Shown here: piece after piece, positions 8,988 through 17,086 of the stretch
How positions within the stretch are numbered: position 1 is the stretch's first letter
How the letters are laid out: each line of letters begins with the position of its first letter
Origin: Vibrio sp. SCSIO 43137
GTDB taxonomy: Bacteria > Pseudomonadota > Gammaproteobacteria > Enterobacterales > Vibrionaceae
Length of the DNA stretch: 64,000 nucleotides
NCBI RefSeq assembly: GCF_028201475.1
Contig: NZ_CP116383.1
Coordinates: 2,666,001 to 2,730,000 of the forward strand
Reading direction: 5' to 3'
Program-made: the position numbers and the translations under genes
The notes under the pieces: model-generated
Seen by the model: only the letters and a program-made list of their open reading frames with translations
What the model was told of the DNA's origin: nothing
The model's database searches: none

Positions 8988-10619
8988 ATGATAGCTCTGC
9001 ACGAAGCCGCAAAAGCGGGACTGCTGAAACAGCACCACTGGTTAAAGAACTTAATTGCCGGAGTTATCGTGGGAGTCGTTGCACTTCCCTTAGGAATGGC
9101 CTTCGCTATCGCCTCAGGAGCAAAGCCTGAACAAGGCATTTATACCTCTATTGTTGCCGGGCTCTGTGTCTCTGTTTTCGGTGGCAGCCGCGTGCAAATT
9201 GCCGGGCCGACAGGTGCATTTATTGTGGTACTCTCGGCCATCACCAGTAAGTACGGAATTGAAGGGTTGCAGCTATCAACTATGATGGCTGGCGGCATTT
9301 TAGTTCTGTTCGGTCTGGCCCGTATGGGTGGTGTTATTAAGTTTATTCCGGCACCAGTCATTGTCGGCTTTACCTCCGGTATTGCAGTCACCATCTGGTT
9401 TGGCCAATGGCCTGACTTCTTTGGTTTACCTGCCGTATCGGGTGACTATTTTCATCAGAAGTTTATCCAGCTTGTTCAGTTACTTCCCCAAGCTGATCCT
9501 GCCACCACAGGGCTGGCGATAACATCGCTGCTTGTCGTGCTATACAGCCCCAGAGTTCCGGGGCTAAAAAAAGTGCCCGGTCCCCTTGTTGCTCTGCTTC
9601 TGGCCACTCTGTTGCAATACTTTTTTCAGTTTGAACAGATAAGAACAATTGGTAGTGCCTTTGATGGTATTCCTCAGGGGCTGCCTGAATTTTCTCTGCC
9701 ACAAATAACGCCAGATAAACTGATTCCCCTTATCGGGCCGGCATTTACTATTGCTATGCTGGGGTCAATAGAGTCCTTGCTATCTGCCGTTGTGGCCGAC
9801 GGTATGTCGGGTCAGCGCCATAACTCTAATCAGGAGCTGATTGGTCAGGGAATTGCCAATCTGCTAACGCCCCTGTTTGGTGGTTTTGCTGCTACCGGAG
9901 CCATTGCGCGCACCGCAACCAATATCCGTAACGGAGGTAACAGCCCCCTTGCCGGTATTGTTCACTCAATAACATTGGTGGTGATTCTGATTCTGCTTGC
10001 ACCGCTGGCCATTCATATTCCCCTTGCCTCTTTGTCAGCCATTTTATTCGTGGTTGCATGGAATATGAGTGAAGCAAAACACTTTGTAAAAATGATAAAG
10101 CGGGCTCCCTTTGCCGATGTAGTGATACTTGTGATCACGTTTTCCCTTACTGTCTTTACCGATCTGGTTTTAGCCGTAAATATTGGTGTGCTACTGTCAA
10201 CGCTGCATTTTCTGAGAAGAATGTCAGATAGTGTAGAAGTAAATCAGTCGGCTGGGCAGACAATACCGCAACAGAACCCCAGCCTAAAAGAGTGTGAGAT
10301 AGCGGACGATGTGGTGGTTTTTTCTCTTGAAGGGCCTTTCTTCTTTGCCGCTGCCGACGCCTTTGAACACGCGTTACAAAACACGGCAACTCTACCTAGA
10401 GTACTCATTATTGATCTTAAAAGGGTTCCATTTATGGATATCACCGGATTGCAGTCACTTGAAGAAGTTATATACAACCTTCAACAGCAAGGGGTAGAGG
10501 TAAAACTGGCGGAGGAAAATGCCAGAGTGGCCCGCAAGCTAAACCGGGCCGGACTGAATGATCTAATAAGAGAGGAAAACCGCTTTGCCCATATTGGCGA
10601 AGCGGTTCGCTCTTGCTAA
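8988..10619 (+). CDS. SulP-family inorganic anion transporter with STAS domain
   Basis: 543 residues. The N-terminal ~400 residues form a multi-pass membrane domain (10-14 helices) with the SulP signature near the start (VVALPLGMAFAIASG). A cytoplasmic STAS domain spans about residues 430-540 (FSLEGPFFFAAADAFEHAL ... LIIDLKRVPFMDITGLQSL). SulP proteins move bicarbonate, sulfate or dicarboxylates. The substrate here is not evident: no carbonic anhydrase or sulfate-assimilation gene is adjacent. The gene is transcribed separately from the oxidoreductase, behind a strong terminator. Confidence 0.93.
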   Translation: MIALHEAAKAGLLKQHHWLKNLIAGVIVGVVALPLGMAFAIASGAKPEQGIYTSIVAGLCVSVFGGSRVQIAGPTGAFIVVLSAITSKYGIEGLQLSTMMAGGILVLFGLARMGGVIKFIPAPVIVGFTSGIAVTIWFGQWPDFFGLPAVSGDYFHQKFIQLVQLLPQADPATTGLAITSLLVVLYSPRVPGLKKVPGPLVALLLATLLQYFFQFEQIRTIGSAFDGIPQGLPEFSLPQITPDKLIPLIGPAFTIAMLGSIESLLSAVVADGMSGQRHNSNQELIGQGIANLLTPLFGGFAATGAIARTATNIRNGGNSPLAGIVHSITLVVILILLAPLAIHIPLASLSAILFVVAWNMSEAKHFVKMIKRAPFADVVILVITFSLTVFTDLVLAVNIGVLLSTLHFLRRMSDSVEVNQSAGQTIPQQNPSLKECEIADDVVVFSLEGPFFFAAADAFEHALQNTATLPRVLIIDLKRVPFMDITGLQSLEEVIYNLQQQGVEVKLAEENARVARKLNRAGLNDLIREENRFAHIGEAVRSC

Positions 10620-10632
10620 ATTAACCACTAAG

Positions 10633-10824
10633 TTAATTACTAACTTTAGGGTTTTTAACCTGTTTCGGCATTCCGTATTCGATACCGTGCTTATCAAGGT
10701 AATCACGAATTAACTGCCGAACAACCTGAGAAGGTGTCACATCCTGAGATGCACATAGCTGCTCCAGAGCCTGCTTTTTGTTAGGGTCAATAAGAATCGT
10801 TAATCGTGCGCTTTTGCTTTCCAT
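10633..10824 (-). CDS. Small ribbon-helix-helix DNA-binding protein (CopG/Arc type)
   Basis: 63 residues: a short N-terminal beta-strand (ARLTILIDP) then two helices (KKQALEQLCASQ and TPSQVVRQLIRDYLDKHG), the RHH fold pattern. Such dimers bind operator DNA and often repress their own gene. The region just upstream has two AT-rich palindromes built on ATGATA/TATCAT (10854-10895), which fit autoregulation (inference). No toxin gene is adjacent. It converges with the SulP gene, 13 bp away. Confidence 0.75.
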   Translation of the reverse strand: MESKSARLTILIDPNKKQALEQLCASQDVTPSQVVRQLIRDYLDKHGIEYGMPKQVKNPKVSN

Positions 10825-10853
10825 ACCGTCCGCTTCTTAAACTGGTTACCAAT

Positions 10854-10895
10854 TATGATAATTTAATTATCATAGCATGATATTCAAATTATCAT
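10854..10895. promoter_or_regulatory. Putative RHH operators: two ATGATA/TATCAT palindromes
   Basis: 10854-10874 is a perfect palindrome, TATGATAATT-T-AATTATCATA. 10877-10895 is ATGATA-N7-TATCAT. Both lie between the RHH gene start (10824) and the rimI stop (10904). Repeated short half-sites are what RHH dimers usually bind. Confidence 0.5.
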
Positions 10896-10903
10896 CCATA
10901 TTA

Positions 10904-11350
10904 TCAAAAAAACAAGTAACTCATTATAATTGCATCTTCTCTGCCGTTCTCTGCCGGATAGTAGCCTGTTCTTCTGTCTACCTCATTGAAGCCGGCTGAT
11001 TCATACAGGTTAACCGCACGGGTATTACTTTGTCTGACTTCCAGCCAGATACTATCTGCACGCTTCTGCTGGCAAAAATTAATAAACTCATCGAGTAACT
11101 TTCGGCCGAACCCTTTCCCCTGACACTCAGGTGCAATGGCAATATTCAGCAGCGTCACTTCTCCGACGATATTTTGCGCATAAAAATAGCCGGCTACGGA
11201 CTCTCCTTGCAGCAGTACATGGTGGCAGGCTCCCCGGCTTTCAATATCATTTATCATGGACTGAGCCCAGGGATGAGAATGAACCGACTTTTCGATTTCC
11301 CACACAGCCTGAAGATGCTGTTCAGCTAAAGGACTAATTGTCAGAGTCAT
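10904..11350 (-). CDS. rimI: Ribosomal-protein S18 alanine N-acetyltransferase RimI
   Basis: 148-residue GNAT-fold acetyltransferase. The acetyl-CoA binding motif A (QGKGFGRKLLDEF) is near residues 77-89, and the C-terminal NLYESAGFNEVDRRTGYYP is typical of RimI. RimI acetylates the N-terminal alanine of ribosomal protein S18. It overlaps the end of holD by 17 nt, the conserved holD-rimI pairing of gammaproteobacteria, so translation is probably coupled. Confidence 0.93.
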   Translation of the reverse strand: MTLTISPLAEQHLQAVWEIEKSVHSHPWAQSMINDIESRGACHHVLLQGESVAGYFYAQNIVGEVTLLNIAIAPECQGKGFGRKLLDEFINFCQQKRADSIWLEVRQSNTRAVNLYESAGFNEVDRRTGYYPAENGREDAIIMSYLFF

Positions 11351-11747
11351 AAGAGCAGATCTGTTGCCAAAGTTGACGCCGCAGCTGATTATTTCCCTGA
11401 ATATCAGTCAGCAACGGAGATTGAAGGACATTTAAACCACTGGTTTGTGATGCGCTACATCCGCAAAACCAGATCCATTTTAAATGATGTTTGCCCAGAA
11501 AAGGCATCTGAGCCGGAAACAGGTGCAGAGCGTGTTCCAGCTCCAGCCCCATACTCTTAACGACCTTTTCAAACATCTCCGCCAGCTCACCTTTCGGCTT
11601 CACCGGCGAGACCAGTAATAGTTTGCATTTTTCCGGCAGCACTATTGATTGGGCATGATAGCCTTCCAGACGCTCCGGATGGCTTAATTCCCAGCGGATA
11701 ATTCCCATCTCACTAAGATAGGATTCTGCCAAATGTGTATTACTCAA
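11334..11747 (-). CDS. holD: DNA polymerase III psi subunit
   Basis: 137 residues. HolD (psi) links the clamp-loader complex to SSB through its partner chi. The sequence is fast-evolving, but the size, the N-terminal YLSEMGIIRWELSHPERL and the conserved position directly before rimI all fit HolD. It overlaps yhbS by 4 nt upstream and rimI by 17 nt downstream, so three genes are tightly packed. Confidence 0.88.
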   Translation of the reverse strand: MSNTHLAESYLSEMGIIRWELSHPERLEGYHAQSIVLPEKCKLLLVSPVKPKGELAEMFEKVVKSMGLELEHALHLFPAQMPFLGKHHLKWIWFCGCSASQTSGLNVLQSPLLTDIQGNNQLRRQLWQQICSYDSDN

Positions 11748-12247
11748 AGCTGTGAAAATTCCTTACTGTACTCAATAAGTCCCTTTTTATCAGAACAGGC
11801 ACCTTGCGCCAACTCAATCACCTGAAAACAGCCTTGCGGGACATCCCATTGGCAGGTCATATTGAATCGCTCTGCGTCCTGAAAGCCAAACCTGCCGTAA
11901 AAGTCAGGGTCACCCAAAACGACAGATACCGGATAGCCAAGTTCAAACAGAGAATCAAAACCCTCTTTTATCAATTTGCCTGCAATGCCTTTTCCTCGGA
12001 ACGACTCCTTAACAGCAACAGGAGCAAGTCCCTGCCAGCCACAATCTTCACCATCAATAGTAACGGGAGTGAAAAGCAGGTAACCAATCACCTCACCTTC
12101 ATCAGTGCAGGCAACCAGTGATAAGGTAAAACGGCTGTTTTCTCTTAGTGACATTACCAGTCTGGCTTCAGCGTCAGTCTCAAAGGCTGACTCCAGCAGG
12201 CTATTAATAGGCAGAATATCTGCCGGTGCTTCAGTTCTGATAAGCAT
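11744..12247 (-). CDS. yhbS: GNAT-family N-acetyltransferase YhbS
   Basis: 167 residues, the same length as E. coli YhbS and recognisably similar (MLIRTE start, AFETDAEARLV, LGDPDFYGRFGF). The acetyl-CoA loop is FRGKGIAGKLI. The substrate is not established for the family as far as I know. It overlaps ubiT by 17 nt upstream and holD by 4 nt downstream. In E. coli yhbS also neighbours ubiT and ubiUV. Confidence 0.87.
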   Translation of the reverse strand: MLIRTEAPADILPINSLLESAFETDAEARLVMSLRENSRFTLSLVACTDEGEVIGYLLFTPVTIDGEDCGWQGLAPVAVKESFRGKGIAGKLIKEGFDSLFELGYPVSVVLGDPDFYGRFGFQDAERFNMTCQWDVPQGCFQVIELAQGACSDKKGLIEYSKEFSQL

Positions 12248-12758
12248 TAGTGACTCCGCTCTCTACAGACTCAGGGTGAACCCCTTTATAAACAAAATCG
12301 GCCAACTGAGTCAGCAGAACATTAAGAGCTTTAGGCAGAGCATCTAAATCGACACTGTCCATCAGGTTTTTTACTTCCAGACCCAGCTCAGTATCTCCCT
12401 CAATGCTTAATCTGCGTTGAAAGAACAGAGTATCGGGATCTTCTTTACGTCCTGCGATTAATACCAAATCGTTCAGATTACCGGAAAAACTGACATCTTC
12501 TTTTTCTACTTTGTCTGACACCAGCAACTTTTCATCCTGATAACTGATGTACCAATTCAGGTTCATATCGGCAATGGAGACTCTCAGCCACTTGTCCTGC
12601 AAAAACTCAAAATCACCGTCCTCCAGCGCTTCATGAAATACCTGCTTAAGGCCTTCCAGTAAGGCTCGATTTTGAACAGACTGAGGCAATATTTGGACTG
12701 GAGATCTCAAAATTTGTGCTGCATTTTGCACTAGATGAATTCGAATCTTGTTTAACAC
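12231..12758 (-). CDS. ubiT: Ubiquinone anaerobic biosynthesis accessory factor UbiT
   Basis: 175-residue SCP2-type lipid-binding protein, close in length and sequence to E. coli UbiT (DPDTLFFQRRLSIEGDTELGL near residues 105-125). UbiT is thought to bind ubiquinone intermediates and acts with UbiU and UbiV in O2-independent ubiquinone synthesis. The start is GTG at 12758. The partner genes ubiUV are on the opposite strand, separated from it by the GGDEF/EAL gene. Confidence 0.92.
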   Translation of the reverse strand: MLNKIRIHLVQNAAQILRSPVQILPQSVQNRALLEGLKQVFHEALEDGDFEFLQDKWLRVSIADMNLNWYISYQDEKLLVSDKVEKEDVSFSGNLNDLVLIAGRKEDPDTLFFQRRLSIEGDTELGLEVKNLMDSVDLDALPKALNVLLTQLADFVYKGVHPESVESGVTNAYQN

Positions 12759-12918
12759 ACTGATTTTCCGTTACCTTGTTTTTTCATTCAGCCATAATAG
12801 TGGATATCGAATTATAATTCCTGTTATGTATCAAAAAACAACATCTATAACCCGGATGGCTTTCACAACCAAGTTATCAGGGTTATAGTAACAAGACTGT
12901 GCGCAAAATAATGACGAC

Positions 12919-14991
12919 GTGCAGTTTGTTTCGTATTTAATCGGTAAAAAATTAATGCCAGCAAAGCAGTTACAACAATGGTTCTCAAAACTGACTGACG
13001 CCAGTCCGTTTCTCTTTGCCATTCTGGACAAGGAGCACAACTACAGCAGTGTGAACCAGAGGTACTGTGAAATTGCCGGATTAACCAAAGACGAGCTTGT
13101 GGGCATGAACGATGCTCAGGTGCTTGGCGATATGTTTTACGACTCCCTCAAGCCCTATTATGAGCGCGCATTTGGCGGCGAAACTGTCGAAGCCGAAATC
13201 ACCCTTAATGACGATGCACACGAAACCAGCCTGCACTTCAGCGTCTCTCCTGTTTTAATCGATGACAAAATCGAGCATGTTACCTTCCATGCTATCGACA
13301 CCTCTGAAAAACAGATCCTGACACGCTCACTGGAAGAGTCAGAAAGTAAGTTCGCCATTCTCAGCGATATGCTTCCCGATGGGCTGATTTTGGTTGAAAG
13401 TGACAATATTATTTCAGCGAACCCGTTGGCAGCACGCTTATTGGGCTTTAGCGATCAGGATAAACTTCTGGGCGAACAGATTAGCCGCTTGTTTATTGAT
13501 GAGAACTCAAAAACCGTGTTTAACGGCTCACTGAGTAAAACACTGGAAAGTGGGCCGTTAACTTGTCTGACCGGAGCTCGTTGTGGTGTTGAGCGTAAGG
13601 TAAAACTGAGTGCCGATAAAGCCATGGTGTTAGGCACCGAATCGCAAATTATCATTATTGAAGATGCGGAAACAGAATCCGGTGACGCCTTTAGCGACAG
13701 CCATGACTCCCATTATGACTCTCTGACTAAGTTATATAACCGCTTAGGCTTTACCCGTCGTTTAGAGCACTTTATTGACAATAAAACCCCTCTGGTGATG
13801 CTCTATCTGGATATTGATAACTTCAAAAATATCAACGACTCCCTTGGCCACCATATCGGCGATAAAGTGATTAAAGAGGTTTCCGCCCGTCTGCAGAGGC
13901 TGCTTCCTGCTCAGGCCATTCTGGGGCATCTTGGCGGCGATGAGTTTGGTCTGATTCTGCCGGAGCCTGAACATGACAGAATAGCCGAGTCACTGGCAGA
14001 AAGAATTATCTCTCTGATCAATCAGCCTTTCGATCTGCACCACTTTAGTAAGCGCCTTGCCTGCTCAATAGGTTCTGTTGCCTACCCGGGAGACGGTAAC
14101 GATGCAAGAGTATTGCTGCAGAACGCAGATACTGCCATGTATGAAGCGAAAGATCGCGGCCGTAACCGCCTGATTAAATATTACGATCAGATGAACAAAG
14201 AAGCGCGTATGCGACTCTGGCTTGAGATCGAGCTGCAAAAAGCGCTACAACAAAACGGCCTTGAGGTCTGGTATCAGCCTAAAGTAAATGCACGGGACTT
14301 TAGTATTAATGGTGCCGAGGCACTGGTGCGCTGGAAGCACCCTATCGAGGGGTATATTAGCCCGGGTGCCTTTATTCCTGTAGCTGAAAAGGCTGGTCTG
14401 ATTGAACATCTTGGCCGCTCGGTAATGCGGGAGGTGTTTGCCACCGTTAAGCGCTGGAAAATTCAGGGTATTCTGCCGGGCAGGGTTGCAATTAACCTCT
14501 CCCCGGAACAGTTCGGTAACCCCAAACTTATCGACTATATGGAGAAGCTGCTGCGTACAACGGAACTGGACCCAAACTGCATCACTTTCGAACTAACAGA
14601 AAGTGCGGTAATGAGCGATAGTGAGCACACACTACAAATGCTGAATGCCATTAAGAAATTAGGCTTTGCCCTCTCTATTGATGACTTTGGCACCGGATAC
14701 TCCTCTCTCTCTTATCTGGCCCGCTTCCCTATTGATGAGCTAAAAATTGACCGTGCCTTTATTACAGACATTGATAAATTACCTAAGCAAGTTACGGTAA
14801 TTGAAAATATTATTAATCTTGGCCGCTCACTGGACCTCTCTGTGGTCGCTGAAGGCGTTGAAACAAGACAACAGGCAACTCTGCTATCCAACCTTAACTG
14901 TCACTCCATTCAGGGCTTCCACTTTCACCGCCCTCAGCCTAAGCATGAAATAGAAGAGCTACTGGCTCAGAACCGCCGACATAAAAACTAA
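12919..14991 (+). CDS. rocS: PAS-GGDEF-EAL cyclic-di-GMP enzyme, RocS-like
   Basis: 690 residues from a GTG start at 12919; an ATG at 12955 is an alternative and neither has a clear ribosome-binding site. Two PAS-like regions (about 20-125 and 140-250) precede a GGDEF domain with intact GGDEF at 339-343, and an EAL domain with EALVRW at 467-472. DDFGTGYSS and the AEGVE motif are intact, so the phosphodiesterase site looks competent. The RxxD inhibitory site is absent before GGDEF. V. cholerae RocS, as I recall it, occupies the same place between ubiT and ubiU. Whether it makes or degrades c-di-GMP cannot be decided from sequence. Confidence 0.87.
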   Translation: MQFVSYLIGKKLMPAKQLQQWFSKLTDASPFLFAILDKEHNYSSVNQRYCEIAGLTKDELVGMNDAQVLGDMFYDSLKPYYERAFGGETVEAEITLNDDAHETSLHFSVSPVLIDDKIEHVTFHAIDTSEKQILTRSLEESESKFAILSDMLPDGLILVESDNIISANPLAARLLGFSDQDKLLGEQISRLFIDENSKTVFNGSLSKTLESGPLTCLTGARCGVERKVKLSADKAMVLGTESQIIIIEDAETESGDAFSDSHDSHYDSLTKLYNRLGFTRRLEHFIDNKTPLVMLYLDIDNFKNINDSLGHHIGDKVIKEVSARLQRLLPAQAILGHLGGDEFGLILPEPEHDRIAESLAERIISLINQPFDLHHFSKRLACSIGSVAYPGDGNDARVLLQNADTAMYEAKDRGRNRLIKYYDQMNKEARMRLWLEIELQKALQQNGLEVWYQPKVNARDFSINGAEALVRWKHPIEGYISPGAFIPVAEKAGLIEHLGRSVMREVFATVKRWKIQGILPGRVAINLSPEQFGNPKLIDYMEKLLRTTELDPNCITFELTESAVMSDSEHTLQMLNAIKKLGFALSIDDFGTGYSSLSYLARFPIDELKIDRAFITDIDKLPKQVTVIENIINLGRSLDLSVVAEGVETRQQATLLSNLNCHSIQGFHFHRPQPKHEIEELLAQNRRHKN

Positions 14992-15065
14992 TCGACTATT
15001 TTTGCAGCATATCTTCAGTTTTCCCGGAAAGAGTCGGGTAAACCTGCCTTATATCAACTTTTCTG

Positions 15066-15079
15066 TTACTAATTATCAA
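15066..15079. promoter_or_regulatory. Candidate FNR box upstream of ubiU
   Basis: TTACT-AATT-ATCAA matches the FNR consensus TTGAT-N4-ATCAA at 8 of 10 positions and lies 46 bp before the ubiU start. E. coli ubiUV is activated by FNR without oxygen, so a site here would make sense. It is a short motif and may be chance. Confidence 0.38.
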
Positions 15080-15124
15080 TAAAATGCCAACACTGAACGA
15101 CTTTGAATAACATGGTTTGAGAAT

Positions 15125-16138
15125 ATGGAGCTTCTATGTCCGGCAGGTAACCTGCCTGCTCTCAAAACAGCAGTGGATTGTGGTGCCGATGCTGTCTATA
15201 TCGGCTTTAAGGATGACACTAATGCCCGTCATTTCGCCGGATTAAACTTTACCGGTAAAAAACTTGAAAAGGCTGTCCAATATATACGTGACCACAACCG
15301 AAAGCTTCACGTTGCCCTCAATACATTTGCCCACCCCGATGGATTCGAACGCTGGACACGTGCAGTAGACAACGCCGCTGCTATAGGTGTTGATGCGCTT
15401 ATCGTGGCCGATATTGCCATTCTTGAGTACGCCGCAAGCAAATACCCTGATCTGGAACTGCACCTATCAGTACAGGCTTCTGCCACAAACGTTGCGGCTA
15501 TTGATTTCTACAAGCAGAATTTCAATGTCAAACGTGTAGTACTGCCAAGGGTACTCTCGATTCATCAGGTAAAGCAGCTCTCCCGCAATATTCCTCAGGA
15601 TGTGGATCTGGAAGTATTTGCCTTTGGTAGCTTATGTATTATGGCTGAAGGCCGCTGTTACCTCTCTTCCTATATGACAGGTGAATCGCCTAACACTGTG
15701 GGCGCCTGCTCCCCGGCAAAATACGTTCGCTGGCAGGAGACAGAGGACGGCCTCGAATCCCGCCTGAATGATATTCTGATTGACCGCTATGCCGCCGGAG
15801 AAAATGCGGGGTACCCGACTCTGTGCAAAGGCCGCTTTGATGTAGAGATGAATGGCGAAAGCAAACGAATTCATGCCCTAGAAGAACCTACCAGCCTGAA
15901 TACCCTCTCTCTGCTTCCGGAACTGTTCGCTGCTAATGTTGCTTCAGTTAAAATTGAAGGTCGCCAGCGTAGCCCGGCTTATGTGGAGCAAGTAACCAGA
16001 ACATGGCGTGCGGCTATTGACCGCTATCAGGCTAACCCCGAAGGCTATCAGGTAGATGCCTGCTGGAACAGTGCACTGGCAAATGTGTCAGAAGGCACGC
16101 AAACAACGCTCGGTGCTTATCACCGTAAATGGCAGTAA
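15125..16138 (+). CDS. ubiU: Ubiquinone anaerobic biosynthesis protein UbiU (U32 family)
   Basis: 337 residues, U32 peptidase-like fold. UbiU and UbiV form a heterodimer, each with a [4Fe-4S] cluster, needed for oxygen-independent hydroxylation in ubiquinone synthesis with prephenate as oxygen donor. Cysteines at 171, 178, 195 and 234 keep the spacing of the E. coli cluster ligands (169, 176, 193, 232). The N-terminus MELLCPAGNLPALKTAV is diagnostic. The ORF overlaps the first possible ubiV start, so the two are one operon. Confidence 0.95.
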   Translation: MELLCPAGNLPALKTAVDCGADAVYIGFKDDTNARHFAGLNFTGKKLEKAVQYIRDHNRKLHVALNTFAHPDGFERWTRAVDNAAAIGVDALIVADIAILEYAASKYPDLELHLSVQASATNVAAIDFYKQNFNVKRVVLPRVLSIHQVKQLSRNIPQDVDLEVFAFGSLCIMAEGRCYLSSYMTGESPNTVGACSPAKYVRWQETEDGLESRLNDILIDRYAAGENAGYPTLCKGRFDVEMNGESKRIHALEEPTSLNTLSLLPELFAANVASVKIEGRQRSPAYVEQVTRTWRAAIDRYQANPEGYQVDACWNSALANVSEGTQTTLGAYHRKWQ

Positions 16139-16149
16139 CGGAGTTAAGC

Positions 16150-17034
16150 ATGACCAATGAAATGAAATACGCCCTGGGGCCTCTTCTTTACTTCTGGCCC
16201 AAGCAGGATGTTGAGGACTTCTATCAGCAGGCAAAACAGTCCAGTGCCGATATTATCTACCTTGGCGAGGCCGTTTGTTCCAAGCGTAGGCTGATGAAAA
16301 ACGGCGACTGGATGAGCATAGCCCGTGAGTTATCAGGCGCAGGCAAACAGGTGGTTCTTTCGACTATGGCGCTGCTTGAAGCACCTAGCGAAGTTAACGT
16401 AATGAAGAAGTACATCGACAACGGTGACTTTGCCATTGAAGCAAATGATGTTTCTGCTATTCAGTTAGCATCAGAGAAAAAAGTCCCCTTTGTAGTTGGC
16501 CCTGCCGTTAACACCTACAATGCACAAACCCTGAGGCTGTTCCTTAAGCAGGGGATGACCCGCTGGTGTATGCCCGTGGAGCTTTCACGGGAATGGTTGA
16601 GTAATGTTCTGCAACAGTGTGATGAACTGGATATCAGGCATCAGTTTGAAGTGGAAGTATTCAGTCACGGCTATCTTCCCCTCGCCTATTCAGCACGATG
16701 CTTTACAGCAAGGGCGGAGAACCGGCCGAAAGATGAGTGTGAAACCTGCTGTATTAACTATCCGACCGGTCTTCAGGTCTCTAGCCAGGAAGGACAGGCA
16801 GTATTCAATCTGAACGGCATACAGACCCAGTCAGGTTACTGCTATAACCTGATCAATGATCTGCAAAGTATGAAGGGCTTGGTTGATGTAGTGCGCCTCA
16901 GTCCACTGGGCATTGACACCTTTTCCCGGGTAGATCAGTTCAGAGCCAACGAACAGGGCGATAACAATGAGAAGCTGGCCAGCCACCAATGTAACGGTTA
17001 CTGGCATCAGTTAGCCGGCCTTGACGTTAATTAA
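16150..17034 (+). CDS. ubiV: Ubiquinone anaerobic biosynthesis protein UbiV (U32 family)
   Basis: About 294 residues; partner of UbiU. I chose ATG 16150 because GGAG lies 7 nt upstream; ATG 16129 inside ubiU and ATG 16162 (the start equivalent to E. coli) are alternatives. Cluster cysteines are visible in EAVCSKRR, SARCFTARAENRPKDECETC and the following C, as in E. coli UbiV. The conserved MRWCMPVEL-like stretch is present as TRWCMPVELSREW. Translated just behind ubiU. Confidence 0.94.
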   Translation: MTNEMKYALGPLLYFWPKQDVEDFYQQAKQSSADIIYLGEAVCSKRRLMKNGDWMSIARELSGAGKQVVLSTMALLEAPSEVNVMKKYIDNGDFAIEANDVSAIQLASEKKVPFVVGPAVNTYNAQTLRLFLKQGMTRWCMPVELSREWLSNVLQQCDELDIRHQFEVEVFSHGYLPLAYSARCFTARAENRPKDECETCCINYPTGLQVSSQEGQAVFNLNGIQTQSGYCYNLINDLQSMKGLVDVVRLSPLGIDTFSRVDQFRANEQGDNNEKLASHQCNGYWHQLAGLDVN

Positions 17035-17086
17035 TCGTCATTAAGATTAATCACTTCAGGCAGAGCTTAGCTCTGCCTGTTTTCGT

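Noticed and set aside
10904..10905. Toxin partner for the RHH protein at 10633-10824
   Set aside because: Neighbours are SulP and rimI; no toxin-like ORF is present, so a toxin-antitoxin call is not supported.
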